In this document: in pieces, positions 1 to 12,376 of the stretch
Layout of the letters: each line of letters starts with the position of its first letter
Numbering within the stretch: position 1 is the first letter of the stretch
Origin: Hyaloscypha bicolor E
Lineage: Eukaryota; Ascomycota; Leotiomycetes; Helotiales; Hyaloscyphaceae
DNA length: 64,000 nucleotides
Direction: 5' to 3'
Assembly (NCBI RefSeq): GCF_002865645.1
Contig: NW_020194638.1
Coordinates: 186,001 to 250,000, forward strand
The notes under the pieces: generated by a model
Told to the model about the DNA's origin: nothing
Seen by the model: only the letters and a program-made list of their open reading frames with translations
The model's database searches: none
Translations under genes and position numbers: made by a program

Positions 1-2150
1 TCTGAAATTAGATCCTAAATAATTATAAGTATTATATTATTAGTACTTAAAATACTAGTAATAAACTATTTAGTAATCTCAATAATAATCTCAGTAATAA
101 GATTAATGCCTTAAAAATAGACTTTATAGTATTTTTTTAAGAAATTAGTAAGTACCTAAATATATTAGAAAGAATTTATTTTTAGGATACTAACCTAAGT
201 AATATTATTTTCTGCCTTATTAAAATAGGAAGAAGAATTCCGAAGCTTATTAGTATTTTTCTAGTTTTTAAAAACCTAATTAATAGTATTATTTATATTA
301 ATATAATACTATTTAGAATATTTTTTAAGAAATTTCTTAAAAATTATAATAGTATTTTCCTAGAACTAGTAAGCTTCTAATAAGTAGCGAGAAATCTGAA
401 ATCATATTAGCTTTAATAAATATTAAAGCTAAAGAACTTACTAATATATAAGATTTAGAACCCTTATTATAATAGTTATAATTTTTCTTGCCAGGTATTA
501 TAATATATAAAGTAAAAGAATTAATAAGTAAATACTTGAAGTATTTCAAGTATTTACTAGTAATAGGGAAGAAGGCTATAAGGTTACTTTTATACTTATA
601 ATTATATTAGTAAATAATAAAGCTAGAAAAAGATATTATGGAATTAATTAAAAATAATTAAAGAAAACTTGGAGAAAGATAAAAGAAGAGGCTAGAAAGT
701 AATAATAAAAGAAGTTATTATATATGTGGTTATTAGAAAGAAAAAGAGTATATAGTAATACGAAAATGTTCTTTTATAAAAGTAGAGAGCTACCTAGATT
801 AATTACTAGTTTTCGCGCTAGTCCTAATTAGAATTTAGTATAACTAATTAATATATGCTTCTAGAAGCCCGCAAATAATTTCTAGGACCTCAGAAATATT
901 TATATGGGTTTCTTATATAAATATTTATTAAATTCTTTCTATATAGCTATTTAGATTATTCTAATATGAGATCTAATAAGTAGTATTAATTTTGTAAGGT
1001 AATACCTTAGTACTTTGGATTAAGCTAATTAGAATACTTAGATCCTAAACGAAATCGCAATTACTAGCTAGCCTTTATATCTGAAATATAATTACTTTTC
1101 TTTCTTACTTACTTAGCCCTAATCTAATTAGATAATTTTTATATCTATTATCTAGATTATATTAGTAAAACTATTTCCCAAGATACTAGAAGTTTATATT
1201 AATTAAATAAATAATTAATTAAATATTTACTAGGATTAATAAATCTTGGGGATAAGATCCTAGGAAAAAGGTATAGTTATAATATATATAGGGTTATATG
1301 TGACTTAAGGGCATATAATAAACCTCGGATATTGCGGGTATTAATTAGGGAGATTAGTAGCCCTTTAATATCCTAACTAATTACTATTTATATTATATAT
1401 ATTAGGCTTATAAATTACTAATTATATATATACTATTAGGGCCTCTTATTTAAAGGGGGCTTTCCTGGACCTTATAGGAGAAATAGAAATTAGTTCTATA
1501 CTAAATTTAATACTATAGTTTCATAATATACTAATTCATTCTATTATCTTATTACTTACTAATAAATACCTTATAATAATTATTATTACTCTAAAAATAG
1601 GAAATATAATTCTATAAATTATAATTTTCTTTATTTATTTCTTATTCTAATACTATCTAAAGTTCCTTAAATATATATAATCTAATTAAATTACTTTCTT
1701 TAAGCTATTAATATATATAAGTATTTTCCTTATTTTTTACTTAAAAGAAAAAAAGTTATTACTATTCTTTTTCTATATTAAATAATATATATTTCTTATA
1801 TTAAAACTATTATTTAAGGCTAATAAATTCCTTTAATAATCTAAAAAATAGATTAAGTAATTTTTACTAGCTTAGTATAAGTATAAAGTACTTTTAATAA
1901 TATAATTAATATTCTTTAATATTAAATAAGCTTACTTCTTTCTTATTTCTTACTAATAGCTAATAGCTTTATAGGCTAATTTACTACTTATTTCTCGAGA
2001 GAATTCTAATAAGAATAATAATAAGAATAATAAAAAGTAATTATAAAAATAAAGTATTTATAAAATATAGAAATTAAAGTTTTTAAAGTTCTTAATAATT
2101 TTTATATAGTTTTTAATAGTTTCCTAATAAAAGCATTTATCTTTTATATC
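1..2150. other. AT-rich RIP-type island, no intact gene
   Basis: This stretch is very rich in A and T and in TpA, and every frame is closed within short distances except a 70-codon low-complexity ORF that I do not accept as a gene. The composition matches the chromovirus relic to its right and is typical of RIP-mutated repeats in ascomycetes. The missing LTR and 3' part of that element may lie here, but I could not match any segment to 7080-7340. Around 700-800 on the plus strand there is a weak Cys/His-like pattern that may belong to another dead element. I cannot name it. Confidence 0.7.
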
Positions 2151-5100
2151 TCTATTTAGCTAATAGTATTATAATATTACTTTTTTCCAAGTATTCTTAT
2201 AATTCTTAAGCTATATTCTCTAGATTACTTAGTAGTTCCTATATATTATTTACTAGTAAATAGCTTTTTTAATAAACGAGATATTTTTTTCCTTTTCTGC
2301 CCTTTCTATAAGCTATAATAAATTCTATCTCGAATTCTTCTTTACTCTTAATCTCGACTAGTTCTGGTTCTACTATAATATTAGCTTGCGACTATTATAG
2401 TTCTAAGAGAAAAATATGAAAAATATTATAAATCTAATATAATAATAGTAATTTCAAGTAATATACCTATTTATATATTCTTATAACTTCTAGAACTTTA
2501 AAGAGGCCAAGATATCTATTTACTAGCTTTATACTAAGTTATAGCTATTAAATATTTTTTATATAAAGTATAACTTTATTATATATATTAAATTCCTTAT
2601 TAATATATTTCTTATTATAATATTTTTTCTATATATTTACTATTTCTTATTATACTTTTCTAGTACTTTCTATTTTACTTAAATTCTCTATATTTTTTCC
2701 TATATTACTAGTATCTTTCTTTCTAGAATATTATCCTTAATATATAACTTAATACTAGAATAGAATTCATATAATATATAAAATAGAGAAATTCCTATTA
2801 TTAAATATATAAAGTTATTATATGTGAATTTTATAAAAGCAAGCTTTATTACCTAGTTATCTTACTAATAGCTAGTATAATACCTTAAGTACTATTCTAG
2901 AGTTTAATTTAGATTATTTATTTATTTATTAGTTTATAAATAAAATACTATATTTAGTTATTATTAAACCTTTAAATAGAAATATAGGCTTAATTAGAAC
3001 TTATTTATAAAAACAGATCCTCTATTAGAGATTATATCTGCAGGTATACTAAAGTCTTTAATAATATAATATATAAATAGCTCTATTAACTCAGGAGCCA
3101 AAATCTCTTTAGTAATTAGAATATATTATATAATTTTTATATATTTATTAATAATAATAAATATAGAATTATATATCTTATTATAAAACCTAGAAAGAAA
3201 TAGCCCTATAATAAAATCTATAGTAATTTCTTACTATAACTTAGAAAAAAAAGAAAAAAAACTAAGTATATTATATAATAAATATTTCTTTATTTTAGTC
3301 TATTAATATATAAAATAAGTTTTAATATAGTCTTTTATATTCTTTTTTATATTTTACTAGAAGTACTTTCTTTAGAGAATCTCTAGTATCTTACTAGTAC
3401 TAAAATACCTATTTATAAGATTATTATAATTAGCTTATAATAATTTTTCTTTAAAAGCTAGCTTATTTAATATATAGATAATATCCTAATATCTTAATAA
3501 CCCAGATATATTAAGTTCCCAAGTTTTAATAGTTTTAGTAAAAGTTCTTTTTAAGAACTATTTATATTACTAGTATTATACTAATAAATTAAGCCTTTAG
3601 TATTATAATAATAGTTTAAGTAATATCTCTTTATCTTTCTTATATACTATTTCGGACCTAGCTACTTATATAGCTAGAATTCATAATATATACTATTTAT
3701 AACTAGCTATACTAATAATAGACTCAAATAGTAATATCTCTAGTATTACTTTATTACTAAAATAAACTTCTTTTTCGGAATTCCTTAGTATCTTACTAAT
3801 TAAAAAATACCTATTTCTTTTTTTCTAAGCCTTGAATTATAGTATTATAGAAATAGTATAGTATTTTATTATTATTACCTATAGAGCTTTCTATTCTATA
3901 TTTTATAGCTTATTATAAAATATAGGTAATAAAATATCTTTATTTATATCTATTATAAAGTCTGGCCTTCTTAATAGCCTATTAGTAAGATTATTATACT
4001 CTAGCTAATACTCTAAAATAAAGTCGAAAATAGCTAGCTTCTTTACTTATCTTATTTATTAATTATTTAGTTTTCTCTTAGTTATAAAATATTTTAAATT
4101 ATTATAATTTATCTTAATAATAATAATATACCGGATATATATTAAGTAATACTACCAGATATAAAATACTAGAATAATAGCCAAGAATTCAGAATTATAT
4201 ATCTCGTATCTACTTCTAATTATAGTTATTTTCTTTAAATAAAAAGTAATAAAATACTATCTGGCTTCTGCCTTCTTACTAAAAAGCTAGGAAATTATAC
4301 TTGTAATTATAAATCCTAAAATATTTGTTTCTATATAAATCTTTAAGGCTAGATTAAAATAATAAAGAATTAGTACTATTATAAATATAATTTATAACTC
4401 TTTAAAAGCCTCATTTACCTTATTTATCTAGCTAAAATAATATTATAAATTTCTACTAGTTTTTAATAAATTAGTTAATTCTTTTACTATTCTAAAATAT
4501 TTATAAATAAACTTCTAATAGAAATTAGTAAAATCCAGGAATACTTAAACTTCTCGGATATTATTTTTTAGAACTAGCTATTTCCTAATAGCTTCTATTT
4601 CTATACTATTTAGGCTAATTATAAACCCTAAGAACTCTATTCTTTTTATATTAAACTCGCATTTTACTAAGTTTATAAAAAGCTAGTATTATTATAACCG
4701 CTCGAATATATATTAGATTACTACTATATATTATTCTAGATTCTTTAAATAAATTAAAATATTATCTAGATAAACTATATAAATAATATTTATAAGGCCT
4801 ACTAGTATATAGTTAATATATACCTGAAATATTACTAAAGTATTAGATAGTCTAAAAAATATAATATAATACTTAAAATATCTATAATATATTTGAAATA
4901 CTATCTTTTATTTATTATTCTCCTATATTTATAACTAATAATAAGTATTTTTTAAATCTAGCTTTATATATATCTTTATTTTATAAAGCCTATCTATAGT
5001 CTTACTAATAAGTAATAATAGTATTTAATTCTTAATAATAATCCTATTTAAATTCCGGTAATTAATATATAAATATAGGCTGCTTTCTTTTTTTAAAATA

Positions 5101-7079
5101 AATATAATTAGGGTACTAGCTAGGCTAGTAAAATAACGGATTTATTTCTTTTTTAGGCTAGTATTAAGATATTCCCAAAAGACTTTAAGCTCTCTTTTTA
5201 ATAAAGTATATATAGAACTATATAATAATTAGAATTCTGGTTCTAGATCTATATAATACTCTATTATATAATAGTCAAGTAATATACTTATAGCCTTTAT
5301 AAAAAATACTTGAAAAAGATCCTAATATTTCTTAGAAAATATAACTATTTTATTAGTAATAATAGTAATAATTCTTTGGCTATTTATTATAGAATAAGTA
5401 ATTAATAGAAAAACATATATCTTATACTTTATTATTTTAGTAAACTTTCTAGTATTTAGAACTTTAATCTTTTATAATTAAATCTAGTATCTCTATATTA
5501 CTTTCCTAAAGAAAATTAGGGAATTAATCTAGTAAAGCTATAAGAATCCAAGTATTATATTAATATAATTCAGATTAAAATTATATAATATAAAATATAT
5601 ATTAGCCTTCTTTTAGTTTCCTAGTATATCTTTAATAATAATTCCAAGAATATAATCTCTATATAAATAGATTCTTTTTCTTTCTAGTAAGAATAAGGAA
5701 GTTGCCCTTAATATTAATAAAATACTTATATTTAAAGCTAATTTTCTTTTTATATAATTAGCCTTTATACCCGAGTTTATTAATATTCTAATTTTTTGCC
5801 TACTTTTTCTTATTTTAATAATAACTTTAATTACTATTCTTATTTTAGGGGCCTTATTTTCTATAATATAAATAAATATAATTACTATAAGATATATTTA
5901 TTTCTCGGCTTTTTTAGTTCTAGGTATTTATATATTTTATAACTAGACTTATTATAGTTATAATAAGTCGGTTTCCCTTAATTAGGGCAAGTAGTAATAT
6001 AGTAATTCTTCTTTTAGTAAATAAAGCAAATTATATCTGGTTATATAGATTCTAATACGGGTATTATATTAGATTCTATTATTATATCTTTACTATTCCG
6101 GTTTTATAAACCTTATAATAGAAATATATTTCTCTTCTATTTTTCTTTATTATTTCCTTTCTCTTTTCTTTTATTCTCTTTCTTTTATTATTCTATTAGC
6201 TTATTATTATATTCCCGTTAAATAAATAAGTTTAAATTATTCTTAACTTTTATAGTAATAGAAATAAGCTTCTTTCTTTCTTATAAAGTATTTCTTTAAT
6301 AATTAATCTTATTTCGGATCTCTTATCTTAAGCTATTAAATAAGTTATTCTACTTTTATAATAAACCCATATATCCTAAATTATTTAATAGGCTATCCAA
6401 ATAAGATATAAAGCTTTAAATACTCTAGTCTAGCTATTATTTAGTATTCTTAAACTTAGTAAGAATATTATTATTATAGTTTTCCGGATCTAAGATAAAA
6501 TCCTTTATAAATTTAATAAAGGTCTCCTAATTTATAATATTAATATTTACTAATTACTTTCTATATTTTTAGATATTCCTGGCTATATTCTTAAAATAGG
6601 AAATATAATATATAACCTTTATTATATTAGTAGCCCAGATAATCCTACTATCTTTATACTACTTTAACTTTACCTAATAAAAGAAGTCCTAGGCTTTTTT
6701 AATACTCTTTCCCTAGTAAATAGGCAGTTCTCGGGTTTTTAGAGCCCTCTAAACCAAGGATACTATTAGAGATATAACGGGTTCTATACCGGATATCCGA
6801 ATATCTTTAAGATAATAGATCTGAGCTTCTAGCTTCTCTAGATCTTCTTTCTATTATATCTCTATTTCTAACTTAGTAATATAGTAGCAAGCCACTACTA
6901 ATTTCTTTGTTATTATTATCCTATTCGCTAGTTCTAAAAACGTCTGAATTCTACTTCCTTCTCCTAATTAGGTAGTATAAAAAGTACTTGACTGGGTATT
7001 CCCCTAGGTACCCGGTTAGGTTACCCTAGTAGTAATAGAGGCACTTCTCCTAGTTAATACTCTAGCCATTAATATTTTA
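2150..7079 (-). mobile_element. RIP-destroyed Ty3/gypsy chromovirus (gag-pol relic)
   Basis: Read on the minus strand, with stops ignored, the coding order of a Ty3/gypsy retrotransposon is visible. A gag-like start lies at 7079. A CCHC zinc knuckle lies at 5987-6028, where spacing C-x2-C-x4-H-x4-C is kept but the second Cys and the His both read Tyr (G-to-A changes). The reverse-transcriptase box is near 4740-4790 (VYLDNILIYLKE, for the usual YLDDILIYSK). An integrase core lies near 2850-3270, including a DRGSVF box and a FYLKV...TYNN tail. A chromodomain-like YRKGRKGKKYLVY box lies near 2280-2330. Most damage is TGG-to-TAG or CAA-to-TAA type, as RIP gives. LTRs were not resolved: the 5' one should lie in 7080-7340 and the 3' one below 2150. 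The element cannot encode protein. Confidence 0.85.
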
Positions 7080-7507
7080 TCTATTAATAGCTTAACTATC
7101 TCGCAATAAACTACTTCCCGAAAATTAGATTAATTAGAATATAAGGTATATAATAGCAGGGTAATATATAAGTAGTCAAGACAAGTAAGCTATAGAGTAA
7201 TGCTTGCAAGTATAACTAATTCCAAGAGTTAATTCTAATAAAAGACTAATTAATACCCCTTTCTAAAGCTAGGAGCGTTTCCCTATATGTTCCCTAGTAC
7301 TTAGCCAAGCCTGCAAAGCACTTTACTTAACTAGGAAACACGATTCCATGCAATCCGTATAATTCCGATCGCCCGTATGATTCCGATTACAAGCTTTACC
7401 TAAAATAGGAAACTAGATCCACGATATCTGATACCTGTCCATGCGCCATTACGTGTGCCCATTACAGAGGGGCTATTATTGCTGGCTGCAGAGAATAATG
7501 GGTAATA
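7080..7507. other. Probable 5' LTR/leader of chromovirus and junction DNA
   Basis: No gene is seen. 7080-7340 directly precedes the gag-like start on the minus strand. It ends, read in that direction, with TGTTTCC at 7340, which would fit a TG-starting LTR, but I found no second copy to prove it. From about 7340 the base composition becomes closer to normal until the transposon boundary at 7508. Confidence 0.3.
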
Positions 7508-7560
7508 CGAAGGCAATAGGCGAAAAAATCCGTCCATTTTCACTGGTTATGCAAGCGAAT
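7508..7560 (+). repeat. Left terminal inverted repeat of Tc1/mariner element
   Basis: The first 53 bases of the element are the reverse complement of 9016-9068 with about eight differences. In the outer part the left copy has A or T where the right has G or C. The outer 2 bp flank is TA. Confidence 0.9.
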
Positions 7561-8941
7561 CTACCCTACTAAAGTAACTCCCCCTACTATAATAAATTAT
7601 ACCAAAATTAAAGTATTATTTATAAAATTCATTCCCTCCTTTAAATTCTATAATGAGGTTATTAATTACCGCTTGCCATATAACTAAAGTACGTATTTTA
7701 TCTTGTGAAAACTTCTTCTATTTAGCTCTCTATATGCGATTAGTCTATTCTATTATATAAGGGGCATTTCACTCCTTAATAATCGCTATTCTTAAAGATA
7801 TCCAGACTTCTTCTATTATATTTATTTTTGGAGAGTTACTAATATACTCAGGTAGTGGAATACCGGCCTTTTCAAGCCTTCTTTAAGTCCACTTGCTTGC
7901 CTGTAAAGGAATATTATCTTATTAAAAAACGTAAGGAAGAATATTATATTCAAATTTATCTGGTTTATAATATTGGACCATGAGTTCTTGCTAATATAGT
8001 ATTAATAAAGGCTTAAGGACTTTATATATATAGTATAGATTATTGACTTCTCCTTATAATGCCCCCCTTTTAAATATATTCCTCTTCTAATAAACTTCCC
8101 AAGTTATATGCTTCTTTGGCCACTTTTGCCCCTTTATATCCTACTTCCTCTCTTTCTCTCTCTCTTTAGCATTAAACGCCGTACGATACTTAGCCTCTAT
8201 TTCCTCATTAATCCTATCTATCTCTGTATAATTCGACTTCTTTTGTTCTTCCGTCTCTTTATAGTAGATATGGTAAGGCCCTTTAGTATCGTATATAAAG
8301 TATGCCCAGAATATAGCCTCCGTATAGTTATTATACCGCCATTTAATATAATTAGGGTAATATCTCTCTGAATCTCTAACTATTCGTAAAATATTTTATA
8401 TGCTATGCTTGGCAGAAATAATAATTAATGCCTTGTCAGAGAAAATAACCTTCCGCTACTCTTTAATCCCCTAATCCTTTCGTAATAGCGTAACCTCAAG
8501 TCGTTGAGCTTTTTATAGGTCCGTAAGACCGAGTTTCTTTATAGATTTCCGCCGGCAAAGGCTACGAGCATATAGCTTCTTCTTAATCGTTCTGCGGTGG
8601 ATGTCAAAGAAGCCCTCTTCTTTGGATATAATATGCCACAGCTTCTTCCTTTGTGTTTTATTTAACGTATAAGCTTCCATTAACTCAATTATCTCTTTGT
8701 CTGTAATTTTCCCTGGCCTTCCAGAGCCTTCTTTATGCTTAATCTGCTTTACTTGCTCTTGGATTGAAGGTGGAGGCAATCCCTCCTCGTCGTACCTAAT
8801 TTGCACGTCAGCTGCGGCATTTTTAATGTCTGTTGTAGTTGATTTGGCAAGCCCTGCTCTCCGTGCAGCTTTAGCTTGGTGAACATAAAGTGAATGAGTT
8901 AAGAAGACAGCTTTGTCAATATTAGTAGCATGTTTTCCCAT
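7560..8941 (-). pseudogene. Tc1/mariner transposase, broken
   Basis: The N-terminal 142 codons (8941 down to 8513) are open. They hold a helix-turn-helix-like region (KAARRAGLAKSTT), a GSGRPGKITDKE linker and a basic IHRRTIKKKLYARSL segment, all typical of fungal Tc1/mariner transposases. A TAG then ends the frame, but the same frame continues recognisably: KVIFSD holds the first catalytic Asp at 8435-8437. The second Asp is in the QDN box near 7930 (read here as *DN). The third acidic residue, in the NSPxxN box near 7840, reads Lys. At least one catalytic residue and several Trp/Gln codons are lost, so it is inactive. The start at 8941 lies 127 bp inside the right end, as expected. Confidence 0.88.
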
Positions 8942-9015
8942 AGTGCATGTGGAGTTATTAAATTAATTAGTATTGGTGGAGAGAGACAGTTTTGGTGGGG
9001 TTCGCTAGCAAAAAT

Positions 9016-9068
9016 ACTCGCTTGCGCAACAAATCAAAATGGACGGATTTTTTCGCCCGTCGCCTTCG
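9016..9068 (-). repeat. Right terminal inverted repeat of Tc1/mariner element
   Basis: Mirror copy of 7508-7560, ending in GCCTTCG followed by the duplicated TA at 9069-9070. This copy keeps the G/C bases and is probably closer to the original. Confidence 0.9.
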
Positions 9069-9070
9069 TA

Positions 9071-9632
9071 AGATATTGATTGAGAGTGAATTGAGTTGTT
9101 CCAAAGGCGGGTGATCAGAGAGCCGCACTCGAGCCCGTGCACTCTTCATCGCCTCCCTCCCTTCCCCTTCCCCCCTCCGCGGTGGACATAAAAAGCGGCA
9201 GTTAATATATCAACTCAAGTGGAACATTTATACTGCCACCGCTCCTATTGCATTTCCCCCCAAGTTTTTATACATTCAATAATACTTCGAAAGTTTTATA
9301 TCAGAAGCTTTAGAATACTCAAGTCCAACCTGCTCAGAGTCCAGGTCATTGTCCAAATGCGACTCGGAACAATGAAAATTAGTGTCGCTTTTGTCCACCG
9401 CGAGCCCCCCTTCCCTCCCCTTTTTCAATTTAGCGAGGAAAACATATAAGAAACTATATTTCAGTCTGGCGCCGCCGAATGTTACAACCCGAAGTGAACG
9501 TGGACAGGAAAACGGCACCGCTGAATACGAACATCACTCGATCATTGCTGGGTACTTTCTAGAATAAAAATAACAGTGAGTGTAGCATTCGCTCTGAGAT
9601 CTGCGCTTGAGCTCCCAGCAGTAATCAATAAT
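9071..9632. other. Intergenic, no gene seen
   Basis: Between the transposon and the GH3 pseudogene. There is a C/T-rich tract at about 9150-9180. Overlapping short ORFs on both strands show no family signature. 9500-9630 would be the 3' flank of the dead GH3 gene. Confidence 0.5.
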
Positions 9633-11696
9633 TCACGGCGCCTCAACCACATACTTCATGTTGATGTTCCAAAGCCCTAAGTCCTCTACTTTAAATGAAA
9701 TACCAGCCGTTTCCGTCTTGCCAGCGGCAGTCATGAGTTTGGAAAATCGTTTTAGAAGGATGTTTGGAACAGATACTCTGGCAATGAGGTCCTGGACGTA
9801 CAGGGCGTTCATCTTCAAAAGTTTGAGATCCGAGTAGGAAGCCAACAGAAAGTTTGCCGCTGGGATTGATGTTACCAAAGAGGATGTCAGCGAGCGCATT
9901 CCCGCCTTGTTCGGGCGGATAAAATTGCTGAATGAGTGCAGAAGCATCCTTGGAGATCCATGGTTCGGTGATGGGCTTGCCAGAGCGGATTGCCCGTGTC
10001 GGTGATTGCTTTTACTAGTCGAGGCATTGCTCCCTCTAGGTTGAGAGATGAAACATTAATGCGTTCGTCGAATTGAAGCCAGCCCACAACTCAATCTGAT
10101 CTCTAGACCAAGTGCCGACAATGAAAACTGTGACATCTGCTGCAGAAGCTGTTGCTATAGTTTCAGGAAGTCCAGACTCATCATTTGACCAGCGCTCACA
10201 ACCCTTCGCGTATGTGGCAGTGCCTTTGATAGCGGCTTTGATCCCGTCAAGGGTAGTGACGCCTGGATATGTTGGGGCTCCCTTGGCTACATGGTCACGG
10301 TAATTCATGTAACCGTGGGACATTGGACTAATCACGGCCACAGTTTCTTTCTTGGACAGCGGAAGAATTTAATTGTGATTTTTGAGCAAGGTAATGGATC
10401 CGGTATCGATTAGTCTGGCGAGAGCAAAATGTTCAGGCATATGAATGGCAGTTGACGTTGCATTTGCAAGTAATCCGGGGATAAGGGTTTTGGAAGAGGC
10501 CCATTGCGAACTTTGCTCGTAGAATACGTGAAACGGCTGTATCTACTATATCGATGCTGAGTTCCCAAGACTTGACCAGACTTGGGATCTTCGTAAAACT
10601 TGGAGTCCAGACACCAATCGCCCCATTATTTCCCGCTAGAAGAGTTTGCGATAGTTAGTGGACGAAGCCAAAGAATAGATTTGGATCTTCACAAAGAGTA
10701 CCACTGCCTCCATATCCAGCGAGTTTAACTGACACATTTTGAAAGCTGAACACAGGCGGTTTGTTGCCCCTGAATCGTTTGACCCATTATGTTATAGCCC
10801 CACTCAATGCGCAGAATGTCGGTCAGGATGTGAGTTGGCAATGGCAGGAACACCATCATTTGAAGAATAGGCAAACATTAGTAAGCTCCGGCGTCTATTA
10901 TCTGCGCTTGAACGGAGGAAGGTAGGTAGTTCAAAGTTCGAATTTCTCCACCATGGACAACGCCCGTATTGAGGCCTTGTTCGGGAGATTTGGACATGGC
11001 AAAGCGTTTGACAGTTCATTGACAATTCCGCTCTGCAGACATGATACAATTTAGAAATGCGTCTTCAATATTGAAGACAACTTGCCTTTGATGTAAGCAT
11101 AACCAATCTCACCGGGCAAGGTGGCCGTCTTCTCCAAATGTTTCTTCTACGCGTCCATACCTCAACTCCCGAGCTAGATCATCCAGTGGTGTGTAAAGTT
11201 GGTTGATACCAAGAGCACTGGACTCCAGTGTAATAACCACACACATCTCCTCGATGAGAGTGGGGTTTCACGAGCAGGCATAATCAATTGGAGAATTGTA
11301 TATCGTGGCGTTTCCAACCCGCAAGCCATATATCCCCTTCCGTCTCAACAAGCGCTGAGATGCCCAAAGTTGTGTTATGTACCAGGTAGTCCTGTGCAAC
11401 CTTGATACCATTCGAAAGCCAGTTCGAGGGTATGTCATGTCCGACATAGAAATGTCCAGCTGTGCTGGATGCAAATCCTGCCAAGCCCGCAGCACTGAAT
11501 TCGTCTGTTGCCGTATTGAGCCATTCCACAATATCTCCTTGCATCAATTGAGAGGTTTTGTAGTCGATTGTCATTCAGGAAGTAGATCCATGACTCGGGC
11601 GTCAGAGTTCGCAGAGGCATCTCTATAGAGAGGGATCGAGTCGGCATAGGTATTCGAGGTTAGCAGACATAAAATTGTTCCTAAAAGAAACCGCAT
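9633..11696 (-). pseudogene. GH3 beta-glucosidase/beta-xylosidase pseudogene
   Basis: The ATG at 11696 opens a signal-peptide-like start (MRFLLGTILCLLTSNTYA), followed by pieces of a family GH3 enzyme in three frames. In order they are: a TIDYKTSQLMQGDI start of the barrel; NATIYNSPIDYACS; RVEETFGEDGHL; PEQGLNTGVVHGGE; the nucleophile region near 10750 (DSG, frameshifted from its neighbours); a C-terminal alpha/beta domain (VISPMSHGYMNYRDHV, CERWSNDESG); and a fibronectin-III-like tail (GLWNINMKYVVEAP). Frameshifts are seen near 11331-11338, 10770 and 9985, and there is an in-frame TAA at 10369-10371. The enzyme would have been secreted and removed terminal glucose or xylose from oligosaccharides. 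It diverges from the intact GH31 gene. Damage is by small indels rather than by RIP alone. Confidence 0.88.
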
Positions 11697-12376
11697 TCTA
11701 AAGTTTCACACTCAGTAGATTGTTTGAATGCGGCGAACAGCATAGAAAACACTGCAAAGTCTCCTCATATGCCTCTTACTTCACGTCAAATATTAAAAAG
11801 CGGAAGTACCGTCACCTACCGTGTTCTTGCCTTTCTGCTGACCTGTGGATAAGTACAGAGCAATTCCTCGGTCCATGGCAATGCCAATTCTCGCAGGCAC
11901 CAAGAAGCTATAAGAGAGCAACTTGAAACAGTATCTCTGTTTCTGTAGTCGGCGGATCTCATTTGCTCCTCTGGACGTCGTGATGATAGAGTTAAGGGGT
12001 TTGAGACATCTGAAAATCCACGGATGGAAAGCCGGGCCGTTAGCGCCAATTCTCTATCATGAGCTAGCCTGCTTTGGACGCTCGCTGGAACATTGTTCCG
12101 ACCTCGTTTTTAGGGTCATGCAAGCCACCTCACATTCATGATCAAGTCATCATTCTCGTATGATACCCTACGTCCAAGTAGAAAAGGGTCTTTAGCCGGA
12201 ATGTAGGTAAGGGCTTAGAGCTCCGGCTTTTTTAACTCATTGATCTTCCATCTATTCAAGATATCGATTTGTTCTGAGGAGAGCTGGAAAGGGCAACGAG
12301 CTCCTTTGATCCTATCCTGTACTTGCTCCTTTAGAAGTCCCGCTTTCCCTTTAGATATCCCTCCAGCTATCTTGCA
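11697..12376. promoter_or_regulatory. Divergent promoter between GH3 pseudogene and GH31 alpha-xylosidase
   Basis: 680 bp separate the two start codons. The interval contains GGCTAAA on the minus strand (12191-12197) and a GGCTAG on the minus strand (12064-12069). These match the XlnR/XLR-1 activator box consensus (GGNTAAA or GGCTAR) used at fungal xylanolytic genes. The role here is inferred from the motif and the neighbours. Short ORFs inside look spurious. Confidence 0.45.
12191..12197 (-). promoter_or_regulatory. Candidate XlnR/XLR-1 box GGCTAAA
   Basis: An exact 7-bp match to the XlnR core on the minus strand, 180 bp before the GH31 start codon. A 7-mer is expected by chance every ~16 kb per strand, so position and neighbours are the only support. 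Confidence 0.35.

Larger units (their letters stand above)
7508..9068 (-). mobile_element. Tc1/mariner-family transposon, defective, with TA target duplication
   Basis: A 1,561-bp element is bounded by TA on both sides (7506-7507 and 9069-9070). The first ~53 bp at each end form inverted repeats, both starting CGAAGGC and sharing the block CGAAAAAATCCGTCCATTTT. Differences in the outer ~40 bp are mostly transitions. The minus strand carries a transposase relic. This gives family, length, ends and target site together, so the call is firm. The left half is AT-rich and full of stops while the right half is near normal, so the border of the RIP-affected island runs through the element. Confidence 0.93.

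Noticed and set aside
337..549. 70-codon Lys/Tyr/Ile-rich ORF
   Set aside because: Low-complexity AT-rich sequence in the RIP island; no start context or conservation visible.
8513..8941. Intact small DNA-binding protein of 142 residues
   Set aside because: It is the undamaged N-terminal part of the Tc1/mariner transposase. The same frame continues past the TAG with FSD and later DDE boxes, inside clear inverted ends.
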